Positions 1 through 6,395 of a stretch of DNA of 12,662 nucleotides are shown in pieces (the stretch's first letter is position 1; each line of letters begins with the position of its first letter). A model generated the notes under the pieces. It was given only the letters and a program-made list of their open reading frames with translations. It was not told where the DNA came from and made no database searches. The position numbers and the translations under genes are program-made. Origin of the DNA: Candidatus Nitrosopumilus sp. (lineage in GTDB: Archaea; Thermoproteota; Nitrososphaeria; Nitrososphaerales; Nitrosopumilaceae); contig JAOUAY010000024.1 of the NCBI GenBank assembly GCA_029860565.1, positions 1-12,662 on the forward strand. The letters are read 5' to 3'.

Positions 1-741
1 TAACACTAATGATTCTAAAACATTCATGACATCATTGTAATCCATGAATGCTGCTTCAATGTCAATACTGGTAAACTCAGTTAAGTGTCGTCCAGTGTGA
101 GAATTTTCTGCTCTGTAAAAGTTTGAAATCTCAAAGACTCTTTCTAATCCCATTGTCATTTGTTCTTTGTATAATTGTGGACTTTGAGCAAGATATGCTG
201 TCTTTCCAAAATAATCTAGTGAAAATAAATCAGCTCCTCCTTCACTTGCACTACCAATAATTTTTGGCGTTGTAATTTCTAAGAATTTTTTCTCAGATAG
301 AGTTTTTCTTAGTGACTGTAATACATGATGACGTAATTTGAAAATTGAAGCCGTCTTTTGATTTCTCATATCTAGTGCACGATGATTCAATCTTGTATCA
401 ATGTTGCTTTCCAATCTACCGATCGGATCTACTGGTAATGGGTGGATTGCTTTTCCTAAGACTTCAATTTCGTCAGCTTTAACCTCAAATGCAAAATCCC
501 GAGCTTTGGTCTCTTGAACAATTCCCTTGACACTTACTACACTTTGACGATTTATCTCACCTAGGTTATCATTTAGTTCCCCTTTAACTATGACTTGAGA
601 AATTCCTGAAACATCACGTAGTGTAATGAATGACATTTTTCCTAATTTTCGAAGATCTTCAATCCATCCACCCAATACAACTGATTTTCCAATTAATTCT
701 TCATTTAGTTCCGAAATATCGTGAGTTTTTACAAAAACCAT
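1..741 (-). CDS. aspS: Aspartyl-tRNA synthetase, archaeal type (C-terminus outside window)
   Basis: This class IIb synthetase charges tRNA-Asp with aspartate in the cytoplasm. The visible 247 residues start at ATG 741 and run off the left edge; archaeal AspRS is usually about 430 residues, so the C-terminal part of the catalytic core is missing. The N-terminal OB-fold anticodon domain (about 1-105) contains GGWIEDLRKLG and FITLRD. The catalytic domain follows, with LEITTPKIIGSASEGGADLF (154-173), AYLAQSPQLYK (182-192) and class II motif 2, FEISNFYRAENSHTGRHLTEF (about 203-223). The gene lies 2 nt downstream of the NusA-like gene on the same strand and is probably co-transcribed from the promoter near 1292. 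Identification is secure. Whether the enzyme is discriminating or also charges tRNA-Asn is discussed in the findings. Confidence 0.97.
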   Translation of the reverse strand, partial: MVFVKTHDISELNEELIGKSVVLGGWIEDLRKLGKMSFITLRDVSGISQVIVKGELNDNLGEINRQSVVSVKGIVQETKARDFAFEVKADEIEVLGKAIHPLPVDPIGRLESNIDTRLNHRALDMRNQKTASIFKLRHHVLQSLRKTLSEKKFLEITTPKIIGSASEGGADLFSLDYFGKTAYLAQSPQLYKEQMTMGLERVFEISNFYRAENSHTGRHLTEFTSIDIEAAFMDYNDVMNVLESLVL

Positions 742-743
742 GC

Positions 744-1256
744 TTATCTTTTATCCTCAAATTCTATCTCAATGTCAAGGTTTCGGGCATTTTTGACAAT
801 TTGTACAACTTTTTGAGTATCAATTGGAAACTTTGGAGTCCATTTACCTGAGATTACGGCTTTAGTCTTTTGAACTCCACCTGGTGCCCAGACTGCATTG
901 ATTGATAGAATTTTGGTTGGAAAAAACAAGTCTTCTATGAATCGTTTATCTGTCTCATCAGCTTCTACCAACCAAATTTTTCCCTTGAATTCATCTTGTA
1001 ACGTTCGATATAGGGTACGACTTTGTCTAATTGTTATAATATCATTTTTGTCCAATGATAGTATGAAATTCCCGTTAAATTCCCTGCATGAATACAGTGT
1101 GAAATTATCTACTTCTTTGTTTGATTTGGAAATTTTTGCAAGATTCATTGATGCCTCAATGTCTGCTTTTGTTAATTCACCTGATTCAACCTTGCTTTCA
1201 CACTTTGGACATAGTACTAAATTTTTTGCATCAAAGCCACAAATTGGTAATTTCAT
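744..1256 (-). CDS. NusA-like KH-domain RNA-binding protein with N-terminal cysteine motif
   Basis: The 170-residue product resembles a small archaeal NusA-like family: a short metal-binding N-terminus, a linker of the type GELTKADIEA, then KH-like domains. Here the N-terminus has C6, C16 and C19 (ICGFDAKNLVLCPKC). The family as I remember it carries a fourth cysteine where this protein has D9. The middle (about 60-110) reads NGNFILSLDKNDIITIRQSR and KIWLVEADETDKRFIEDLFF. The C-terminus (112-167) resembles the second NusA KH domain and ends NARNLDIEIEF. The role is probably RNA binding in transcription elongation, ribosome function or RNA processing; no specific partner can be read from the sequence. 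It is the first gene of an operon with aspS (2 nt gap). Family assignment comes from remembered patterns, so a generic KH protein is the main alternative. Confidence 0.6.
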   Translation of the reverse strand: MKLPICGFDAKNLVLCPKCESKVESGELTKADIEASMNLAKISKSNKEVDNFTLYSCREFNGNFILSLDKNDIITIRQSRTLYRTLQDEFKGKIWLVEADETDKRFIEDLFFPTKILSINAVWAPGGVQKTKAVISGKWTPKFPIDTQKVVQIVKNARNLDIEIEFEDKR

Positions 1257-1286
1257 TTGAATCGACTTTTTTTATTCTGATAATGT

Positions 1287-1298
1287 TGTTTATATCCC
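1287..1298. promoter_or_regulatory. Shared TATA-like element between divergent genes
   Basis: The 83-nt divergent gap holds one obvious TATA-like block, GTTTATATCC, reading GGATATAAAC on the other strand. Read leftwards, its centre is about 36 nt from the NusA-like ATG (1256), giving a leader of roughly 10 nt. Read rightwards, it is about 47 nt from the ABC ATPase ATG (1340), giving a leader of roughly 20 nt. I see no other convincing TATA box in the gap, so this one may serve both directions. Confidence 0.45.
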
Positions 1299-1339
1299 TT
1301 AGTGCAAAACAGAAATTCTAGTTTGGATCTAATGATATT

Positions 1340-2278
1340 ATGGCATTTCTGATTGTTGATGGATTATCTTCAAAATATTCTTCATCGAAGGGTCCAGTTT
1401 ATGCAGTTGATGACGTTGATTTTGAATTGGCACATGGAGAATCCATGGGAGTTGCAGGTGAGAGTGCATGTGGAAAAAGTACATTAGGTTTATCCTTGAT
1501 TAGAATGCTCTCTGGTGGAACTGTACAGGGAAAGATCACATTTGATGGAGATTCTATTTTAGATATGGATCAATCTATCTTTGATGATGAATTTAGATGG
1601 AAAAAAATCTCTATGATATTTCAGGGTGCAATGAATTCTTTGGATCCTGTGTTCACAATTAATGAACAATTTATTGAGATTTTAAAACAACATGGATTTG
1701 AAGGTGATTCAAAGAAAATAATTTTAGATGCAATGAATTCTGTATACCTTGATGAACATGTCTTAAAAAAATATCCTCATGAGCTAAGTGGTGGAATGAA
1801 ACAAAGAGTGATTATTGCAATGGCCCTACTTTTAAAACCAAAATTTGTAATTGCCGATGAGCCGACTACTGCCTTAGATGTCTTAATTCAGGCTCAGATT
1901 GTAAATTTACTCAAATCTTTAAAAAAAGAGGGTATGTCTTTTATGCTAATTACACACGATTTAGCAGTGTTATCTGAAATTGCAGATAAAATTGGAATAA
2001 TGTATGGGGGACAAATGGTTGAATTTGGCTCTTCAGAACAAATATACAAAAATCCAAAGCATCCTTACACTCAAGGACTTTTAGAATCAATTCCGAAATT
2101 AAATGGCAATGTTCCAAAATATATCAAGGGAGTTCCTCCAAGTTTACTTGATGCTCCTACAAAATGCAGATTTATTGAACGATGTCCTTTGGCAATTGAA
2201 AAATGTCAAGAATTACCACCTAAATTTAAAACAGAATCTGGTTATGTTAGATGTTGGTTATATGAAGATGAAAAATAA
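1340..2278 (+). CDS. ABC transporter ATPase, OppD/DppD (peptide/nickel uptake) family, orphan
   Basis: This 312-residue ATP-binding subunit is full length for the OppD/DppD family, which energises uptake of oligopeptides or nickel through a two-permease channel. The Walker A is GESACGKST (40-48), where the family usually has GESGSGKST. The Q-loop is FQGAMNSLDP (Q95), the signature LSGGMKQRV (149-157), the Walker B FVIADEPTTALD (D173, E174) and the H-loop THD (H206). The C-terminal oligopeptide/HPY extension, HPYTQGLLESIP, begins at 241 and carries C276, C282, C289 and C305, a set reported to bind an iron-sulfur cluster in some OppD proteins. No permease, binding protein or OppF partner lies beside it: its neighbours are on the opposite strand. 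It must work with subunits encoded elsewhere or have a different job. ATG 1340 gives the expected N-terminus. Confidence 0.93.
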   Translation: MAFLIVDGLSSKYSSSKGPVYAVDDVDFELAHGESMGVAGESACGKSTLGLSLIRMLSGGTVQGKITFDGDSILDMDQSIFDDEFRWKKISMIFQGAMNSLDPVFTINEQFIEILKQHGFEGDSKKIILDAMNSVYLDEHVLKKYPHELSGGMKQRVIIAMALLLKPKFVIADEPTTALDVLIQAQIVNLLKSLKKEGMSFMLITHDLAVLSEIADKIGIMYGGQMVEFGSSEQIYKNPKHPYTQGLLESIPKLNGNVPKYIKGVPPSLLDAPTKCRFIERCPLAIEKCQELPPKFKTESGYVRCWLYEDEK

Positions 2279-2280
2279 TT

Positions 2281-2574
2281 TTATTTTGAACTAAGGAATT
2301 CTTCATCGATTTTTTTTAAATAAATTTCTTGTATGTGTGCAATTTCCCTATCTATTGTATTTTTACAAATCATTTTTGCATATTGAATTAAATCTAGATT
2401 CTTTTGTGTTTTCTCAAACTCTTCAATCTTCTTAAATGATTCTTGCTCGAACTTTATAATGTCTTTAAATTCTCTACTGATTTCTTCAGCTTTCATTTTT
2501 TTATAATCTCTGGAATTTGATTTTCTAATATTGATCTCATCAATCAGTTTTAGAATTTCATCTGATTCTTCCAT
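2281..2574 (-). CDS. Small charged coiled-coil protein, unknown function
   Basis: The 97-residue product is almost entirely helical by composition, rich in K, E, I and L, with heptad-like hydrophobic spacing over about 20-95 (for example EEISREFKDIIKFEQ and SFKKIEEFEKTQKNLDLIQ). There is one cysteine (C70) and no signal peptide or membrane span. It is the last gene of a leftward cassette, 29 nt after the zinc-finger microprotein, and its stop is 2 nt from the stop of the convergent ABC ATPase. I do not recognise the family. A structural or adaptor role is possible but unproven. Confidence 0.7.
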   Translation of the reverse strand: MEESDEILKLIDEINIRKSNSRDYKKMKAEEISREFKDIIKFEQESFKKIEEFEKTQKNLDLIQYAKMICKNTIDREIAHIQEIYLKKIDEEFLSSK

Positions 2575-2603
2575 GTTTTTTATTAAAAAAATACTAAAAT
2601 AAA

Positions 2604-2699
2604 TTATTTTTGTATTTTCTTTTTATGTTCTAATATGTGCTTTAATCCGTCTGTCATGCTTAACGAATCCAAGTCAATTTCACAGTAGGTACACTTCAA
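2604..2699 (-). CDS. C2H2 zinc-finger microprotein (31 aa, TTG start)
   Basis: A short frame begins with TTG at 2699 and ends with TAA at 2604. It encodes a 31-residue peptide starting MKCTYCEIDLDSLSMTDG and continuing LKHILEHKKKIQK. The ligands are C3, C6, H21 and H25 (C-x2-C-x14-H-x3-H), close to the classical C2H2 finger, with an L-x-x-H-x-x-x-H helix and a basic tail. The in-frame upstream stop lies only a few codons before, so no ATG start exists and TTG is the likely start; TTG starts also occur at two other genes in this window. It sits 4 nt after the stop of the preceding gene and 29 nt before the next, so it fits an operon. Function is unknown; nucleic-acid or protein binding is a guess from the fold. 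Confidence 0.6.
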   Translation of the reverse strand: MKCTYCEIDLDSLSMTDGLKHILEHKKKIQK

Positions 2700-2703
2700 T
2701 TTG

Positions 2704-3078
2704 TCAAGAATATTTTTTTACGATTGGCAAACAAGAGTCAATAATTCTTAGTACTTCTGATCTAATTACTTTTTTATCAATTGATATCCACACTCTAGAT
2801 TTTTTAATTGCAAAAGAAATGGTTTGAACTTTTTTTCTTTCTTCCCAAACGAATTCAATTTCTCCAAGACTCTTATCGAAAAATCCTTCGAGATCTGTTT
2901 TCATTGCAATATGTGAAAAATGATACTGTGTATTTTTTTCATTTAAAAGTGGGGTCAACTCTGGTCTTCTTTTATAGGCAAATAATTCTCCACTTTCACC
3001 AATCACACCTACAAATCTGATATATGGGCTAATTGTTGCAATGGTATCACAAATCTTTTCAAAATCCTTTTTTGACAT
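2704..3078 (-). CDS. Conserved small thaumarchaeal protein, DUF6659-like
   Basis: The 124-residue protein reads IRFVGVIGESGELFAYKRR (from 21), then PLLNEKNTQYHFSHIAMKTD, EIEFVWEERKKVQTISFAIK and a final helical segment. This layout (a short beta strand, a 'visited by a residue like GVI..SGEL' turn, an ER-K-V-x-x-x-S-F strand and a terminal helix) matches a paralogous set of small proteins I associate with DUF6659 in ammonia-oxidising archaea. The fold looks roadblock- or profilin-like, but that is inference. It is soluble, with no signal or membrane span. It is first in the leftward cassette with the zinc-finger and coiled-coil genes. A TATA-like stretch about 28 nt upstream suggests a leaderless message. 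Function is unknown. Confidence 0.7.
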   Translation of the reverse strand: MSKKDFEKICDTIATISPYIRFVGVIGESGELFAYKRRPELTPLLNEKNTQYHFSHIAMKTDLEGFFDKSLGEIEFVWEERKKVQTISFAIKKSRVWISIDKKVIRSEVLRIIDSCLPIVKKYS

Positions 3079-3099
3079 CTAACAGAATATTAAAAAGAT

Positions 3100-3113
3100 G
3101 ATATTTTAATGAA
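3100..3113 (-). promoter_or_regulatory. TATA-like element for the leftward DUF6659-like cassette
   Basis: On the minus strand the stretch reads TTCATTAAAATATC. Its centre is about 28 nt upstream of the ATG at 3078, the usual archaeal distance from TATA to the start point, which implies a leaderless or near-leaderless transcript. This is a visual match only. Confidence 0.4.
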
Positions 3114-3134
3114 TTGCCGCTTTCATTTTCTAGA

Positions 3135-3149
3135 TTTAATTAAATAAAG
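3135..3149 (+). promoter_or_regulatory. TATA-like element for the DedA/VTT-like gene
   Basis: TTTAATTAAATAAAG is centred about 27 nt upstream of the GTG at 3169. The spacing supports both a leaderless transcript and the choice of GTG as the start. Confidence 0.4.
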
Positions 3150-3168
3150 CGTAAAAATAGTTTGATTT

Positions 3169-3801
3169 GTGGAATTTAGTGATATTTTTCCATTTGCTCC
3201 TGATGATGGGTATCTGATTTTAGCTCTAGTCAATTTTTTTGGTTCTCTTATTCCCTTTGTTCCACTGCCTGGATTTTTGTTTCTTGCTACAATGTCTGTT
3301 GGCAATCAATACGATTTGCATGTTTTAGCACTCATATCTGCAATCACAGCTACCGTCGCAAAACAAATCATATTTTTTATCAGTTTCGGCGGACGGAAAA
3401 TCATGAATGCAAAAACTAGAAAAAGAATGCGCCCATTTGAAAGATTGGTTAAAAGATATGGTGCCGCAGCTGCATTTGTTGCTGCAGCAACGCCGATGCC
3501 TGATGATATCATATTTGTCCCGTTAGGATTAGCAAAATATAATCCAAAAAGATTTTTTATTGCAACACTTGCAGGCAAACTTGTTCTTAGTTACGTCATA
3601 GTTTTTATTTCACATTATGTTGGATTGTCTTTCATAGAGCCCTTCTTGGAAAATGTCGATGATACAACTCCTATATACATTGGAATTGCTATCTTTGGAG
3701 CAGTGATGACTGCAGTTATAGTATTACTTTTAAAATTGGATTGGGAGAGAATCATGGGCAAATTTGCCCCATGGACTTTAGATGAAAACAATAAAGATTA
3801 A
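3169..3801 (+). CDS. VTT/DedA-like (SNARE-associated) integral membrane protein
   Basis: The 210-residue protein has about five hydrophobic segments (roughly 15-45, 50-75, 100-122, 130-160, 170-193). The family core is visible: a re-entrant-loop region FFGSLIPFVPLPGFLFLA (about 23-40), and later RYGAAAAFVAAATPMPDDI, where the family has G-x-x-x-x-x-x-R/T-x-x-P. It then runs FVPLGLAKYNPKRFFIATLAGK. Such proteins (DedA, TVP38, YqaA) act in the membrane, and some family members translocate phospholipids; in archaea the substrate is unknown. The GTG start is chosen because the TATA-like element lies 27 nt upstream and no in-frame ATG precedes it. The gene's stop overlaps the stop of the convergent alkyladenine glycosylase by 3-4 bases (TTAA). 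Confidence 0.82.
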   Translation: MEFSDIFPFAPDDGYLILALVNFFGSLIPFVPLPGFLFLATMSVGNQYDLHVLALISAITATVAKQIIFFISFGGRKIMNAKTRKRMRPFERLVKRYGAAAAFVAAATPMPDDIIFVPLGLAKYNPKRFFIATLAGKLVLSYVIVFISHYVGLSFIEPFLENVDDTTPIYIGIAIFGAVMTAVIVLLLKLDWERIMGKFAPWTLDENNKD

Positions 3802-4355
3802 ATTTTTATTTTAAAATTCCATAATCTATCTGTTGCTTCTTTTATTCCTATTCTTGGTGATGCAATTATCTTCTTTGGTTTTATGCCTTCAGAAATATAC
3901 AATTTGGAATTTTTTGTTATGTCGATACCGTAATGTTCTTTGGTAATTGCAAGGGCCTGTGCTAGTTTTGCAGGTCCATTTACAAGATTTTTTAAACTTG
4001 TATTACCTCTGTTTTCTTGCATGATTGTAATACCTTTTTCAGGCTTGATTGCGCGAATAAGTACTGCACCTGCTGCAACTTTGGGGTTTTTTGCTACAAT
4101 ATTAAAGCAAAAATGCATTCCATATGTAAAATAAACATAAGCAAAACCCACATTTTCGAACATAATTTTATTTCTTTCTGTAATTTTTCTAAATGCATGA
4201 CTCGCTGGGTCATCTTTGTGTCTATATGCTTCAGTTTCTGTAATTATTCCTGATATTTCGTGTCTTCCTATTTTTCTGATGATCTTTTTTCCCAGGAGAT
4301 TTTTTGCAACTTTGATTGTGTCTTTTGAATAAAACTCTCTAGGAAGAATAGTCAA
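3798..4355 (-). CDS. mpg: 3-methyladenine/alkyladenine DNA glycosylase (AAG/MPG family)
   Basis: This monofunctional glycosylase removes alkylated or deaminated purines to begin base-excision repair. All landmark residues of the human AAG family align: ITETEAY gives catalytic E42 and intercalating Y44 (human E125, Y127), DPASHA gives H53 (H136), YVYFTYGMHFCFN gives Y75 and N85 (Y159, N169), and AVLIRA gives R101 (R182). NGPAKLAQAL and PRIGI complete the fold. Length 185 is typical of the short archaeal and bacterial forms. The start is TTG at 4355, because the in-frame codon two upstream is a stop and no ATG is available. The start lies inside the 3' end of the uracil glycosylase gene (17-nt overlap), which suggests translational coupling. 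The stop interlocks with the convergent DedA-like gene. Confidence 0.95.
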   Translation of the reverse strand: MTILPREFYSKDTIKVAKNLLGKKIIRKIGRHEISGIITETEAYRHKDDPASHAFRKITERNKIMFENVGFAYVYFTYGMHFCFNIVAKNPKVAAGAVLIRAIKPEKGITIMQENRGNTSLKNLVNGPAKLAQALAITKEHYGIDITKNSKLYISEGIKPKKIIASPRIGIKEATDRLWNFKIKI

Positions 4356-4932
4356 TATCTATTTGAACTTCTTTGTTGTTCTTTAACTCTGTGATTAAAT
4401 GAAATAGTTTTACAATGTCGCTTTTTAGTACTCTGATTAATTCTTGATTGTAAATTGTGGCGGCTGGATGAATAGTTAGAAAATACAGTTGATCATCTTT
4501 TCGTACTAATTTACCTCTGAATTTTATAATCTCAGAACCTCCTAAAAGAGAATTAAATGCGGTATTTCCTAAAATACAAATAATTTTTGGTTTGATGATT
4601 GATATTTCTTTTTTTAAATATTCTTGACATGTACTTCTCTCAATTGTATTTGGAATTCTATTTTTTGGCGGTCTACACTTTACAATATTTGTAATGTATA
4701 CATCCTCTCTTGAAATTCCTGCCTCTTCAAGTGCAATCGAAAGTTTTTTTCCTGCAATTCCAATAAATGGTTCTCCATTTTCATCTTCATTTTTTCCAGG
4801 TGCTTCTCCTACAAAGATCACATTTGATTGAAAATTTCCTTTACCTGGAACTGATTTAATCCTAGTTTTTGAAAGTTCACACTTTGTGCATTCTATGACA
4901 TTTTGTCTTATGGTTTCTAATTTTTTATTCAT
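4339..4932 (-). CDS. udg: Uracil-DNA glycosylase, family 4 (iron-sulfur type)
   Basis: This enzyme excises uracil from DNA, the first step of repairing deaminated cytosine. The 197-residue protein has the four cluster cysteines of family 4: C15 and C18 (ECTKCEL), C86 (VKCRPPKNR) and C102 (STCQEYL). The active-site motif A is GEAPGKNEDENGEPFIGIAG (42-61) and motif B is HPAA (155-158). The ATG at 4932 follows the tldD stop by 1 nt, and the 3' end overlaps the alkyladenine glycosylase by 17 nt. Two damage-specific glycosylases are therefore made from one message. It has about the usual length, and all catalytic elements are intact. Confidence 0.97.
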   Translation of the reverse strand: MNKKLETIRQNVIECTKCELSKTRIKSVPGKGNFQSNVIFVGEAPGKNEDENGEPFIGIAGKKLSIALEEAGISREDVYITNIVKCRPPKNRIPNTIERSTCQEYLKKEISIIKPKIICILGNTAFNSLLGGSEIIKFRGKLVRKDDQLYFLTIHPAATIYNQELIRVLKSDIVKLFHLITELKNNKEVQIDIDYSS

Positions 4933-4933
4933 T

Positions 4934-6355
4934 TTAGACTACGCTCTTTATTGTTGCAGTACCCCTTATGGTTGGTCCACCATTTCCCATAATCATTGAT
5001 TGCATTGGATCTCCTTTACCACAATTTGTAATTGGCCTGACCGTAAAATCGTTCCCACATGCATCAATTGATTCAAAGAATTCAGGAGCCGTTCCCATCA
5101 CGATCACGTCTCTTAGCAAATCTGTAATCTCTCCATTCTCAATTTTTTGTGCGTATTGACATGATATGCTCCAGTTATATCGTTTCATATCAATTGAAGG
5201 TACTTTCATGTTTGAGACTAGGTAGCCGTGTTTCACTTCTTTTATCATCTCATCTACATTCCAATCTCCGTTTCCTATACATGTGCATGCCATGCGAATT
5301 AAAGGCATAAATCGATAATTTGTTGCCCTCATATTTCCTGTAGGGCTGGAATTGAATATTTGCGCAGTTTCTCTATTTTGCATGTGGTTTTTTAAAACTC
5401 CATCTTCGACAAGAGTTGTTTTTTTAGTTTCAACTCCTTCGTCATCAAAATAATACCACCCTAAGCTTTCTTTTATTGTCGGGTCATCAAATACATTTAG
5501 ATTTTCTGAACCAATCCTATCTCCAATTTTCCCTTTCCACCATGCACCTCCTGCCCATGCCATTTCTTTTCCTAGTACCCTATCTGCTTCTGACGGGTGT
5601 CCAAGTATTTCATGTGTTAGTAAAGATACAAAATCTGGATTCATCACAACTATTGATTTTTCTTCTTTGACTGGTCTTGCATTAATTAACTGTGATGCTT
5701 TTGATGCAATATCTTTTGCACTCTGAAAAACCTTTTCATTGTTGATGATTTGTTCTAGTCCTCCTCTTCCCCCTTCGGTTATGTTTACCGACTGTGTCAA
5801 TCCTACTTCGTGGGATGTTGCAATCATGTCTATTACTGTATCTGTATAATTTTGCAGAATTTCTGAACCTTCACTGTTTACAAAATATTTTGAATTTACT
5901 GTATACCATGGATTGATGATTGATTTGATTATTTTTGGTGTGTTTAAAATAATTTCATTGCATTCAAATCCTATCTTGATCAATTCATCTAATCCTGGTT
6001 TTTTCAAAATTGGAAAATTGATTTCAGTTTTGTTTGCAACATTTGGATAAAGATCAATTTCATTCTTTTCATTTTTTTTATTGTATGTGGCGCTTCTAAT
6101 CGAATTGTCTGTTGCTTCTTTGATTTGATTAAATGATTGAGGATTTGTAATTGAACAAAAACTCCATACTCCGTTTTTTACTATTCTGATTCCTATACCT
6201 TTATCATTATTCGTTTTAATGTGATCTATCTGATTGTTTTCTATCAGCACTAATTTTTTCTCTTGTTGCTCTACTCTTACATCACAGTACTGGACTCCAG
6301 ACTTTTTTGCATAATTTACTGCTTTATCTGCAAAATCTTGTAAACTTGAATCCAT
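4934..6355 (-). CDS. tldD: TldD-type metalloprotease (TldD/PmbA family)
   Basis: TldD subunits are zinc proteases that in bacteria work with TldE/PmbA to trim peptides, for example microcin leader peptides and unfolded peptides. The 473-residue protein carries the TldD zinc motif HExxxH at H248, E249 and H253 (LTHEILGHPSEADRV) and the expected third ligand C445 (NCGKGDP). The N-terminal domain begins DVRVEQQEKK and later has the glycine-rich stretch ITEGGRGG. Intact zinc ligands identify it as the catalytic TldD and not the inactive TldE. No tldE lies in this window. ATG 6355 is 40 nt after the stop of a small upstream gene, so it may be co-transcribed with it. It ends 1 nt before the uracil glycosylase start. 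A role linked to DNA repair is not implied by the family. Confidence 0.95.
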   Translation of the reverse strand: MDSSLQDFADKAVNYAKKSGVQYCDVRVEQQEKKLVLIENNQIDHIKTNNDKGIGIRIVKNGVWSFCSITNPQSFNQIKEATDNSIRSATYNKKNEKNEIDLYPNVANKTEINFPILKKPGLDELIKIGFECNEIILNTPKIIKSIINPWYTVNSKYFVNSEGSEILQNYTDTVIDMIATSHEVGLTQSVNITEGGRGGLEQIINNEKVFQSAKDIASKASQLINARPVKEEKSIVVMNPDFVSLLTHEILGHPSEADRVLGKEMAWAGGAWWKGKIGDRIGSENLNVFDDPTIKESLGWYYFDDEGVETKKTTLVEDGVLKNHMQNRETAQIFNSSPTGNMRATNYRFMPLIRMACTCIGNGDWNVDEMIKEVKHGYLVSNMKVPSIDMKRYNWSISCQYAQKIENGEITDLLRDVIVMGTAPEFFESIDACGNDFTVRPITNCGKGDPMQSMIMGNGGPTIRGTATIKSVV

Positions 6356-6395
6356 ATTCTATGAAATTCTGAGTGGTTCGTAAATCTTCTGTTGT

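Noticed and set aside
898..1260. Plus-strand open frame opposite the NusA-like gene
   Set aside because: It is the antisense shadow of a gene with recognisable domains; its translation is Ser/Phe-rich with no family features.
3123..3578. Small minus-strand frames inside the DedA-like gene
   Set aside because: They are antisense shadows of a membrane protein and show no independent start signals.
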